64,000 bases of DNA from Seminavis robusta. Its lineage: Eukaryota > Bacillariophyta > Bacillariophyceae > Naviculales > Naviculaceae. Of the stretch, positions 10,179 through 21,023 are shown piece by piece. The translations under genes were made by a program, and so were the position numbers. Location of the stretch: assembly GCA_903772945.1 (NCBI GenBank), contig CAICTM010000441.1:1-64000 (forward strand), given 5' to 3'. The notes below the pieces were generated by a model. That model had not been told where the DNA came from and made no database searches. It saw nothing but the letters and a program-made list of their open reading frames with translations. Positions within the stretch are counted from its first letter, which is position 1, and each line of letters begins with the position of its first letter.

Positions 10179-12040
10179 TTAGTCTTCCATCTGAGTGAAG
10201 CCCCCACCAAAATCCGCCTCTTCTTCATTGTTGGCTAGCTCTGCTTTGAGAGTCTCGAAGTCTTGATTTATTTCATTGACAACACCATCCAGTTTTTCAT
10301 CAAAGGAAGTGTGGTCAGAATTCAAAGCAGCCTCTTGTTGTTGTTGCTGCGAGCGTTTGGCATCAAGCTGTCGTGCACGGGCAATCTTCGCTGATCTCTT
10401 TCTATCTCTGTTTCGAGCAGCAGAGTCAACCCGCTCTTCTCGCAGTTGCTGTGCATTCGCAAGGCGACTGTCGCTCCTCTTTGCACTGTCAGAAAACTTG
10501 CTCAAGTTCATCCCTGGATGGTCAAAGTTAGCCTGGAATGTTCCAGCCGACAAAACCGGCGCAGGTTGTGGTGTAGCCGTACCAACTGGCACAAGTTTTG
10601 GAACCAAAGACTTGACCGGCTGCGGGGCCGGCATTGGTGCTGTTGGCGCTGTTGGCATTGGTGGAGCCATTGTTGGTATCGTCGGCATGGAAGGTGGTAT
10701 GTACGTACCAGCAGCTGATGTTGATTGGGGTGTTCCCCTGTTCACAGTAGCTTGCAGCGACGATCCTCCAACACCAGCAGAAGAGCTTGTCACCCCTTGT
10801 GGTTTTGGCCTTGGCTGCTTGCTTTGTCCGGATGTACTCTTGACTTGCTGCAAAGATGCCATGAATGACATCGAAGGTGGAGCCAGAAGGGCTCGGATGG
10901 TTGACGTAGCAATGGGTGCTTTCACAAAAGATGGAGTCAGCTCTGCTGCTGATGACGATGGACGAGGATTGCCATTTCCGTCAGCAGCGACACCACCAAG
11001 AGACATCCCTAGAAACAACAACACAATATCCAAGAAGCAAACAAAACGATTATAAAACAAATGGTAGGCTACCCTACACAAGCCAATCAAAGCCCGGTCA
11101 TACCTTCAAAAGCACTGTCGATCCCATGGTCATCACCTTGGAGGGCAGCAATCAGCTGACGATTTTCCTGTACAAGACGCACTTGCCAGTAAAGGTTGAA
11201 AAGACCTGCTGGACTTGACGACGAGTTGCTCCGGTTGTGAAGGTGCTGGTCTTTTCTCGAACTTTGGCGTGGACCTTTACATCATATCAAGGCATATTTT
11301 CGGTGAAGTCAGCGGATACCCCAAGGCCAGGAGGCATGACAATGAGAATTCGCTTCAAATAGCGAGACTCGTCCTCTTTGATAGATGTCATGGCCTCTGC
11401 TGTTTTCTCTTCAGTGCGAGTGCATCGAACCTTCTCCTTTGCAAGCAGGTCCGCATGTTCAGTCATCATGTATGTGGGAAGAGCAGTCAGAGTAATCAAC
11501 AATGCTGATCCCCCAAGGACGACAAAGCAAGAGAGTGAAGCAAAGTCACGTAAGATCTGCCTTTCTTCTTGCCCGTGGAGTTCCAGCAGGGATGTTGATT
11601 TCTTTTGGTGGAGGAGATTGTAAGATCTCTTTTGGAGGAGGAGATTTTAGGGGAGCGCCGCTTCTTGTACCTGGACGATTACGAAAGGATTGGTCGTTTG
11701 GTGCAAGGAGCTCTCTTTCCTCGGATGATGTGTCGTCGTCACCAGCCACGGACCCAAGAAATTCCTCTTCGTTTTGTCTGGTATTAGCCGCTCCAGTAGC
11801 ACCAATCTTTGACAAGTTCGTGTAATAGAGACCAGGATTTTTCTTCTTTTGTAGAAGCAAGTAGCTGTGTCGATTTTGGGTTGCCTTCTTGTATTTTCCA
11901 CCGTAAAGCTCAGGTCTATGCGCAATCAGGTTCTTGCAGGACCAAGCTGGGAAAGCCTCGATATCTCGATGCACTTGATCTGAAGCTTCCTTTGTCAGGG
12001 CGATGTTTGCCGCTCTCTTTTTCTTCCCCTCCTTGGCCAT
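10179..12040 (-). CDS. Spliced transposon accessory gene(s), minus strand
   Basis: At least four coding segments on the minus strand. The first starts at ATG 12040 (MAKEGKKKRAANIALTKEAS) and contains FPAWSCKNLIAHRPELYGGK followed by NRHSYLLLQKKKNPGLYYTN. A second segment, about 11650 to 11320, has a hydrophobic stretch LSCFVVLGGSALLITLTALP and then KEKVRCTRTEEKTAEAMTSI. A third, about 11230 to 11104, reads GLFNLYWQVRLVQENRQLIA and joins through a 95-bp GT-AG intron (11009..11103) to the last exon, 10179..11008. That exon has a Pro/Ala-rich middle and a charged helical end (LREERVDSAARNRDRKRSAK) closing in QMED. The first two junctions are uncertain, and two genes rather than one are possible. 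Function unknown; position inside the element suggests a mobility or DNA-binding role. Confidence 0.5.
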
Positions 12041-12331
12041 TGCCAAGGTCCTAGCTGCTTATTTGTGGTGTTTGAGACGAAAGATCCGCTTGCTGTTGAC
12101 CACCCGAAAGATTCCAATACAGATCTCCTCTATGAATATATTGATAAAGCACCAGCATTCCTTCACAAATCCTACTTAAAGATTCATGGCGCGCTGGTGC
12201 AAGTTTTGGTCACAGACGATAGATTTAGCTGTCATTGAGGGCTAGGCTGGCAGGAAGAATCTTCAGGGTTCTGGAAGAGGCAGCAAGTTTTGAGTGCCAA
12301 ACGCCAAACACAAGTATATTTTTGTCTAGCA

Positions 12332-13279
12332 ATGGCCTCCGAGGATGAGGTTTCCACGGCCTCGGCATCTCCTCGAGCCAAGCTGTACCCGGAAAAGCAT
12401 TTTATGATGCTGGGTATGCGGTATGGCAGATTTCCCAGATGGAAGAGCTACAAACCAGCCCGTTGTATTCAACGTTTCAAGGAGCAATTTGGCTGTCATC
12501 CGAAAACTGTTGCAGATCTTTGGGAAAAGCTTCGAAATCATGACGATGAAGCGATCCGTCTACCAAAGAAAGCAAAACCAAAAGAGCTCCTGATCGGCAT
12601 TTGACATCTATTCAAATACCACACGGAGCCTGACCTTGCCATGTTTTTCAACATCAAAACTGGGAAGACTGCCAGAAAATGGGCAAGACGGTACATGAAG
12701 AAGATTGCGCTGCTTTTGCCAGAAATGGTGGGTACACTGGCCGACAATGATGAGGGACTTATTTTCTTTCTGTCTCTGGATGGTACGCATTGTCCAATCG
12801 AAGAACCACGACCTTGGTCCAAAAAGTGGAGCAGCCACAAGTTTGGCGGAAAGCCCGGTGTGAACTATGAATTCGGTCTGTTGTTGCATAAAGCAAAGCT
12901 TGGTTGGATCCATGGGCCAACACCCCCAGGAGAGAAGAATGATTTGGTGGTATTCCGTAGCAAGTTGATGCACGAAATGCCAGCTGATCGACGCTTGATT
13001 GCTGAATCTGGGTACACCGCAGAGCCCGATTACTTCACCACAAAGAATGAGCTTGACCCAAAGAAGCTCTCCAAATTCAAAGATAGAGTCCTTTCTCGGC
13101 ACGAGAATTTCAATCAACGAGTGAAGTGTTTCGCAATCACCAGGACGAAGTTTCGTCACCGGGGTTTTGGGGAGAATTGGGAAGAAGCTCATGAGACTGC
13201 GATGCATGCTGTCTGTGTGATTGTGCAACTGCACATGGACAATGGCACACAGAGACTGCTTGATCCTTATAGTGTATAG
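12332..13279 (+). pseudogene. DDE transposase, PIF/Harbinger-like, one in-frame TGA
   Basis: ATG at 12332 (MASEDEVSTASASPRAKLYP). An N-terminal DNA-binding-like helical part (FKEQFGCHPKTVADLWEKLR) is followed by an in-frame TGA at 12602..12604 after KELLIGI. The same frame then continues as HLFKYHTEPDLAMFFNIKTG to a stop at 13279. The catalytic core shows the DDE_Tnp_4 pattern: FLSLDGTHCPIEEPRPWSKK (first Asp), IHGPTPPGEKNDLVVFRSKL (second Asp) and RVLSRHENFNQRVKCFAITR (Glu). DNA cutting and joining of the flanking element is the expected role. Without readthrough only about 90 residues would be made. A TGG-to-TGA change (LIGIWHLFKY) is the simplest origin. Total length with readthrough is 315 codons. 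Confidence 0.82.
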
Positions 13280-13365
13280 ATGTTGCTTGTAGTCATTGGG
13301 TTTTGTTGTCGATCCGTACTGTTGCCATCGGTTCTAGCTAGTATATACAGTTGTAGCCGATAGTA

Positions 13366-16165
13366 CTTTTTCAAGGGAAGCCGAAAACCGAAGCGCTTCC
13401 CCTCTGGATCTGTCAATACAAGAACAACAACACTAATAGCAACAAACACAACCAATCGGTCATACCTCTACCATTACACTACCTATTAGCACCATTAGAA
13501 GCATTGAAACGAAGCGAAAGGACCTCAGGAAGCCTGTTTTCTGTTTATCTTGTTGAAGAGTACTGTTTTACTATAGGATTCAACTCAACGTCATCACGGA
13601 AAAACATACACCCCTTTTCCTCTCTTTATCTCTCATTCAAGCCGAAAAGGATCGATACCTCCTATCCCTATCAAGCGCACCTCCCTATCAAGGACTATCA
13701 ACGCGGCTTTCTCCGTCCAGATTAGAAAGCCATCCAATTGAAATCCTACGAGATCGGGCGGGTTTTCTATTCTCGACCGCCGACGGCCAAGTTGGAAGAT
13801 TTGAAAAAAGAAGAAGTCTCCGGCCTTCCACAGCACAGTAAGAAACAATTCCCATACGTATTTGTTGCTTTCTGACTAAGCTCCTGACGGCCGAAGAAAT
13901 CCCATGTCGGCCGATCCTCTTTTTCGAAGATCGCTCCTCCTCTTCCACCACACCACAGGCTCGGTTAACCTTACCCTAAGGCACTGACGTGGTTTCGAAT
14001 CGAATCCTCTGAATCGACTCGCGAATCGAATCGGTTTTCGAATCGAATCGATCCAAGACTCGCTCCTCCGTGAATCATCGATTTCCCACGAACGACCTCC
14101 CCTCCGATACGTACCTCTTCCTCCGTACGAAGCCTACTGTTATCAAGAAGGACTTCACGAGTACCTGCAGTGACCACCCGAAGAGAATTACACCTGTATT
14201 TCTTACTTTCTCATCGGCCACTAGTGGTTTCTCCCGACTCCTTGTTGGAACTGATCCTACTGATCCAACCAGTCTATCCCTATACAGACTGATTGACTGA
14301 TCGACACCTGCTACTGTTACCACCCCTACATTGATATCTAACTCCTCTCCAAGAGGAACAAACACAACAGAGTTCCTGTAAGGACTTGAGTTCTTGTATC
14401 TCCAGGCTTGGCTGAATTTGCTAGTTTCACAGCCCCTCCCTGGGATACCCAGCTCCTCTCCAAAGGATCTCACCCCCACAAGAACAACTACAAAAGCTGC
14501 CCCTCTAGCGTGTTTGGCTAGATTGTGCAACACTTCATTGACACAGCCACCTCTCTGCTACTGCACCTGACTCTCCTACTGAACCTAAGGAACTCCAAAG
14601 GATTGAGCCCCAGACAGAACTGCAGCGTGGTGTGGCATAGATATTAATACATAACTGACTCTATCTCTCTCCCATTGATTGTTGAGTGACTCTCCAGTGA
14701 CTTTCCACAGTTCCACCTGAATCGAGTACCCTCTCCACATCTTGGCTTGACTCTCTGTTGCATTGATAGTATCGGTCACTACAACAGATTGAGTACCAGC
14801 CCTTGAGACAACACAGTGTCACCCAGTAACACAGCCCCATCAACCAACAACACACCTTGATCCCCCCACCACTGCTCTACTGGCTATAGCGTGACTTCTC
14901 CAGTTTTCCTGAAAGAATCCCTAACAGCCTTTGCTCTGATACCATTCTTCTCCTGCAGATAGTGGTATACCTGCACCAAGACTTGGCCACAGCCTTTGAT
15001 CCAGTGGCAACAACAACCCCACACTTGGATATCAACCTTGATTACCAGTGCTCAGTGCATTGCCCCTTGAATACACCTTCTACATCAATCATCTCGCCAC
15101 CTCACAAGCAAACTCCATTGCTTGCGTTGAAGAAACGACACTACAGTCAACATTCAGGATACACCATCTCTTCAACCACACCACCTACCACCCACCATGA
15201 CTTCCCCATGTCTACCCACTACTTCACTCAACCCAAGGTCCTCCCAGACATTCCCCACTCCCACACTTCACCAACCAACCACATCCACCATCCTCCTGCA
15301 AACTTCACAACACCACTCCCCAGATGATCAGCCAACAGCTCCTAGAGCATGCAGCCATCTTGAGGATAACACCCTTCCGAATCACACCCTACCCTATAGG
15401 AGGATGCCTTTGTTCTCACCTTTGAACACAGGCACGCCTCTATCCTACAACACACCATCAACAATGCTACATCCCAACTCCAACAACAACACTCCAACAC
15501 AACAGGATTCCCCCTCCTGCCCCTGGCACCGCCCACTTCCAGTGCCCCCTTATCCTCTTCTATTGACTCAACAACCCCTCGAACAGCCCACAACACTCCC
15601 GCAGCCACTGTGTCTCCCTCTTGGGAACCACACACTGCCATGTGTGTCATTTGACCCATCTTCTGCTGCCTCTTTTTGGCCTCTATCTAACAATTTTTGG
15701 GCATTGGATGGGTTACACCTGCTCTGGTCCAGCCTGAGGAGTAGCACCTCCTACGGGCTCTGTGGCATCTTGCCCTGCACGTCAAGGCAATTGCCACAGC
15801 TTGGGACCTGATCACCCAGACACACTTACTGGCGAGCACTCTTTGGTCTGGCAATCTAACTGGTCCTCACGTCCTATGGTGATAATGGTTTCAATACCAC
15901 AAAAATCCTGTGTAAGCCCCTGTAACCCAGGTTTTGCGCTGCAGGTTCCCTATCAATGTGCTCACCCCCTACCCAGGGCATCTGTCTACTTGGTGCTGGC
16001 TCCACGTTGGGCCAGTGGATGAGGTCATGTTGATTGGGCAAATAAGTAGATGACGACTCAGCTAGGTGGGGGCTTCCCCACCAATTGCCCGCGTCACAAA
16101 AGCCACTCCGTGGCCATAGTTTGTTAAACTAACGAGTATTTTACACCCAGTTGTAGCCGATAGTG
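13366..16165. mobile_element. Nested 2.8-kb insertion inside the transposon
   Basis: The 17-mer CAGTTGTAGCCGATAGT occurs at 13349..13365 and again at 16149..16165, exactly 2800 bp apart. Everything between looks foreign to the rest of the element: C/T-rich, Pro/Ser/Thr-coding low complexity on the plus strand. Removing it would leave a 4.45-kb transposon, a usual size for this type. I see no clear LTRs and no reverse transcriptase. A 12-base match to the initiator tRNA-Met primer-binding site (TGGTATCAGAGC, minus strand, 14933 to 14944) may be chance. The long open frame 15197..15811 is compositionally biased and not called. A duplicated target of 17 bp would fit a non-LTR type insertion. Confidence 0.6.
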
Positions 16166-16225
16166 TTGCGTTGCCGTTCATTTCCGGTTTTGGGCTCGGG
16201 ATTCGGGACTCAGAGTTAATACGTC

Positions 16226-16358
16226 TCAGTAGGATTCAATAGGGTTAAGTGTGACTCAGTACGTTTCAGTAAATTTCAGTAAATTTTGAAAACGTCAGTA
16301 TTTCAAATTTACTCAAATTACTGAATTCAGTAATTTTCAGTTTTAGTCAGATTCAGTA
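16226..16358 (+). repeat. Right subterminal TCAGTA array
   Basis: TCAGTA at 16226, 16256, 16266, 16276, 16295, 16327 and 16353, in the same plus-strand orientation as the left array. One inverted copy (TACTGA) lies at about 16319. Confidence 0.8.
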
Positions 16359-16425
16359 GGTTTTTGGAGCAAATCGCGACCCTCCCGGGTGACGGCTGGA
16401 TTCAAAATCTGCACAAATTAAGCAC

Positions 16426-16448
16426 GATTCAATAATTGCCGCGTCTTC
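16426..16448 (-). repeat. Right terminal inverted repeat
   Basis: Inverted copy of 9198..9220, followed by the CTG target duplication at 16449..16451. Confidence 0.92.
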
Positions 16449-16451
16449 CTG

Positions 16452-17566
16452 CACATAAGCGACCAACTGGAACCGGTACCAGGTACCAGGACCTTCCCTA
16501 ACGCCGGTGGTACAGCTGCAATTTGCTCCTTAAATTTCGCCGTTATGTACGAAGATCTTGCCAAATCAGGCTATAAAATAGAGGACTAATGGCCCTTTGG
16601 TGCACCTAAATCCGCCTTCTTTTTGCAAATAATATGGAATTTGATTCGATTCTTGATTCTATCAGACATTGAAGCGAGATAACTGGTGAATTTTTGGTAA
16701 TTGCACGAGGGTATCGGGTAAAAATAGCTTCAGTTGTGATGTACTAATACTTTTATGATGGTACCGGATTAGAAGGGTTGAATGAGAATCGAATCGAATC
16801 GAATCAATCTTACAGCACGTGTGTGTGTACTCTAGCTAGCGAGTACTCGGATGCCACCGTAGCCAGTACATGTAGATTCGATTCAACTATTTCCCCAAAT
16901 CCCATTAAAACATTTTCTCAAATTTTGATTTCGAGCGTCAGGCTTTATTTTGAACACTGCATAGACAATTCCGGTAGGACAGTTGGTACCGCTTTCTTTG
17001 GACACGGATCCCATCATCTGTTTGGTCCTTCTGAGTCGGAAAGTGGAAAGAGTGGAAAGCAGTTCTTATCGGTTAGCTGTACGGCTGTACGACTACTGTA
17101 CGACGAAAAGAGACGGGGAGCAGAAGAGTATTCTCACAAGGTCGGGATTTATAAGTACTAGTAAACACATTCTTTTGTCTTTTGAACGAAAAAGCGGTGG
17201 ATTTTGTTAAAACCAAAAGCAAAGAAGGGGTGCGACATGTAGCGGATTTAAAAGTCATTGTCGTTGGAGACAATCTTGTATTAATAAGCCAGACAACCCG
17301 AACACAAACGGAAACAGGAAACAGATTTTTGGAAATCATTGGCACTTGGTTGAGATCTTTGTGTGTCTTTGAAGCACCACTCACCCATCACTCTCCCATC
17401 AAGCTTCCACACTCAACGCGCCCAACACACAAAGGGGCACCTCCTTCCTTCGGTTTGCGGTTGTTCTTTCTCACAATATTTCAAGCGCTCCCCAGCCACT
17501 TGCGCTTTTGCCAGCTCTTGCTTCCATATTCTTCCTCCATTTCAACTCAAGCCAAGCTAACACACC
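16452..17566. other. Spacer upstream of the phosphatase gene
   Basis: No gene supported. It contains ggtaccaggtaccagg near 16477, tataaaatag at about 16571 and a run of GAATC units at 16789 to 16808. The upstream open frame from 17182 has no coding character and is taken as 5' leader. Confidence 0.5.
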
Positions 17567-20345
17567 ATGACCATGACGGTATGTGGTCGGCTTGTTTGGT
17601 TCTTCCTGCATCGGCGCTCCACTCACTCATTTCTTTCTTCTTTTCTGTTTGTGTTTTCCAGAGAATGACACGACTTGCCCTTTCCGGGCAACGGCGCCTC
17701 AAGTTCCGCCATTTCCGCTCTGTGACATCGGCTGCTACCTCACTGTCGTCGGCGCAACCTTTGTTCCGCCACCACCATCAACAGGGAGGAGACTCGAGCA
17801 GCTGGCTCACAGCATCGGCCGTCGCCGCTGCCTCCTTGGGCTTGGCGACGCTTGGTTTATGGCACGAGAAGAAGGGCACCCAATGCGAAGCCAATCCCAT
17901 GTTAAACCCCGGTTCGAATGCATCTACTGGTACCGAAACGACGACGACGCCCATGGCCACTAGTGCCGGTCTGCTGGGTGAGGATTCTTTGGCATCGACC
18001 GTCTTGAACGGCGCTGGTAGCTCCAACTTTCTGTTGAAGCGCCGCAGCGGTCAACGGCGCAGCACCAAGTTCCAAGTCCTCAAGGGGTTGGAAGTCAAGG
18101 AAGAAGGAGAAAAGATCCGTTTGGCCAAGTTCGTACGAGAGCTCCACGAGTTGGCGCAAGAACAGCAAAAGGAAGTACAGGAACGCAGTCTGGTACAACT
18201 CGTACGACGATGTTCCACCGCCACACTCCTTCGGGAGACACTCTCGGTCCACGGCATGAACCTGAACCGACTGACACAATCGGAAGCTCATCGGTTGGTG
18301 CAGGGTCTCCAACGAGAAGAATTGCTGGATAAAGAGAGTTTGACCATGCTCATTGAACAAGCCATCGATGTCCTCAAGAAGGAAGACACATTGATCGATT
18401 TGCGATCCACCAAGAGCAACCACAAGCAAGTCATTGTCGTCGGTGATCTACATGGATCTCTCAAGTGTCTCCGACGCGTATCGGATATCGTGGGAGACAT
18501 GGGGGATCCCGAAAAGGTGGTCGTCTTTGCCGGAGATTTCGTCGACCGAGGAGAGAACAGCCTCGAAGTTTTCTTTACACTCCTCCTATACAAACTAGTC
18601 TATCCCAAGAACGTCATCTTGCTACGTGGCAACCATGAAGATTCCATGATCGCCTCGGTCTACGGTTTTTGTGATGAAATTCGTGACAAGTACGGACCAC
18701 GACGGGGTGCCAACATTTTCAAGTCCATGTCGGACCTATTTGCGGCCTTGCCCGTCTGTGCCGTCACGGACACTTCCTTCATCGTGCATGGAGGTCTCCC
18801 CAGTGACAACTTTTCTCTCAGTCAAGTGGCCGAGATTACTCCAGACGAACGATGCAAGTTGCATACCGTAATGGAGTCCCGAAACGAACATGAAAAGTTG
18901 TTGGAGGGCTTGATCTGGAGTGATCCATCCGATTTTGATGGTGTAGCCGAAAATGCACGTGGATGTGGAATCGAGTAAGTTTGTCACTCTCTGGCTACTA
19001 CTAGCTAGTGTTGAAGAACAAACTGACTCATCTTCTTGTTGGACTCAACATCTCGTTACTTTTCGATACTCGACCCAAAAGGTTTGGTCCGGATGTTGTC
19101 AAAGACTTTCTCGATCGACACAACTTGCAATACATCGTTCGTGGCCACGAACCCGCTGAAATGGGAACACAGGTCATGCACTGTGACGATGACAAGGCAG
19201 TCATCACCGTCTTTTCCACAGCAAACTATCCCAATGGGGAAGGAGATAACCTTGGTGCGGTTGTAAGTTTGGATCAGGAAGGCAACGCCAGTGCCATTGA
19301 CTTCCACTACGACGGATCCATCAACCAAGAAGACCCAGAAAAGGTCTTGCAATCAATTCTCATTGAAAAGCGCAACGAACTTGTCAGCGCCTTTTCAGCC
19401 ATTCAACAACAATCCAATGGAACCGTCACACCACAGCAATGGAGTCAAGTCATGAATGACACCTTGCAAATCCCAGATATCCCCTGGGCAGACTTGCAAA
19501 GCAGACTGGCGCCAACGACAGCACCCAACGCCATTGACTGGAGGCATCATCTAGATCGAGTGGCACCGTGTGTATCCAATGCCTTGGATGGCGATCAGGT
19601 AACCATTCTCAGCTCCAATCCGGAACAAGTCAAGAATATGTTTCAACTCTTTGATGCAGACGGCAGTGGATCAATTGGTAAGACGTATGTTTCTTTGTTG
19701 CTGTGACATGCACATGCTTGTTGACTTATCTAGTTGTCGTACATCTGTAGATCGCCAAGAATTCTACTTGGGCATTGAAATGCTTAACAAGAGGTTACTG
19801 CCTTCAGACAAGCAGATTACTGACCACGATGCGCTGTTCGACGCCTTGGATTTGGATGGCAATGGTGAAATCGACATAGCAGGTGAGTGAAGAAAAGTGG
19901 GTGTCAGCCCAAGAAAGGATGGCAACGTCACTGACATGCCGCTCATTCCTACGCTCCCAGAACTCAACCAAGGAATGGCTCAATCAGCCGCCTTTACAAG
20001 CATTTCTTCGTCTCTGGACGATAAGCAGGTATCCAACCTGAAGGAACACAGCGAAATGCTCCTGGTTGTGTTCAAATTTCTGGACACGGATGGATCCGGG
20101 TAAGTAGCGGAAAGGATGTGATATGCCCCAGGGCAGCAGAAGTGTCATCTCACATGTCGCTTTGAAAATGAAATAGGTCAATAGACAGGTGTGAGTTTCG
20201 CACTGGCATCAACCTGCTGAACAAGCGTCTTCCCAAGGGTTCTCAGTTTGACGATGCGGACAAATTGTTTGATGCATTGGATTCGGACGGTTCTGGGGAT
20301 ATTGACATCACTGAATTCAATCAAGTGTTTTCACAGCTCAAGTAG
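17567..20345 (+). CDS. Ser/Thr phosphatase with EF-hands (PPEF/RdgC type)
   Basis: Exons 17567..17578, 17662..18974, 19082..19677, 19751..19882, 19961..20099 and 20177..20345; total 2361 nt, 786 aa. The first exon (MTMT) is weak, and translation could instead start at ATG 17665. The N-terminus is basic and Arg/Ser-rich with a hydrophobic stretch (SAVAAASLGLATLGLW), which fits an organelle or membrane targeting signal. The PPP catalytic core is complete: VVGDLHGSLKCLRRV (about residue 265), FAGDFVDRGENSLE, LLRGNHEDSM, FIVHGGLPSDNF and YIVRGHEP. The spliced junction restores GIEFGPDVV. Four EF-hand loops follow from about residue 632: DADGSGSID, DLDGNGEID, DTDGSGSID and DSDGSGDID. It dephosphorylates Ser/Thr, probably under calcium control. 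Three introns cut within or beside the EF-hand loops. Confidence 0.93.
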
Positions 20346-21023
20346 ACTAGGGTGCAAAAGCCATCCTGTCCTCTTCCCCGCACAGCAGGCCACGCTGTCC
20401 TGTTCCATTCCATCCTTAGAATTTTATAATAGTCTAGTGGTCTTTTTGATGCCATTTCACAAATGCATGAGTATTACATTGTCGCATAATTTTCAATTGG
20501 GTGATGAGACCTGGGTGTTTGACATGAGTAGCTAACTAGCCGGTGGACTGAGTAAACCTGATCGACCAGATCCCAATGGTTGGATCAGGTAGAACCTTGA
20601 CCAATCTCATCTCAAGCGGGGCTCTAACAGATACTGGAACTAAAGCTAGTATTGCACATCAAGTGGACGAAGCTTCGACCCCGAACCAACCAACCAAGCA
20701 AAAAACTATTACTGAGAAGTCTACATGTACCTGAAACGAACTCGCTACTTCTAGCTGGCTAGCTAGCTAGCCAGAGAAGAAATAAACTTGTGTTTTCTTT
20801 TTATTTTCAATTATCTTTCATTCTCTTTCTAAAAGCAACAACCACACTGTTGCGCTCCTCCGAGTCTCCAATGTGATACTTTCATTTGCGACCTGCACCT
20901 GAGCCCATTCGGGCACTAGTGCATGGGCCAGTGCAATGGTGGCAACTTCAAATCATAACCTAAACCTGGAATGGCTCTGGCAACCGCCTGTCAAAACCAA
21001 GCCAGCTGGCTCGGCACACAGAT
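20346..21023. other. Convergent spacer
   Basis: No gene. It lies between the 3' ends of the phosphatase and a VWD gene. It contains a CTAGCTAG tract at 20755 to 20770. Confidence 0.6.

Larger units (their letters stand above)
9198..16448. mobile_element. 7.25-kb DNA transposon with TIRs and CTG target duplication
   Basis: Both ends carry the same 23-bp sequence in inverted orientation (9198..9220, starting GAAGACGCGGCAATTATTGA, and 16426..16448). Each is flanked directly by CTG (9195..9197 and 16449..16451), as expected of a 3-bp target-site duplication. Just inside each end is an array of TCAGTA hexamers, six between 9298 and 9383 and seven between 16226 and 16358. The element holds a plus-strand accessory ORF, a spliced minus-strand gene, a DDE transposase of the PIF/Harbinger (DDE_Tnp_4) type on the plus strand, and a nested 2.8-kb insertion near its right end. 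Three-bp duplications fit PIF/Harbinger, although the usual target there is TWA, so CTG is unusual. In-frame stops in two genes suggest this copy is not autonomous now. Confidence 0.85.

Noticed and set aside
10276-11055. 259-codon plus-strand frame
   Set aside because: Antisense to the transposon accessory gene; the minus-strand reading has proper splice sites and a natural protein composition.
15197-15811. 204-codon open frame in the nested insertion
   Set aside because: Composition is low-complexity Pro/Ser/Thr/Leu from C/T-rich DNA, frames on both strands are open, and no domain is visible.
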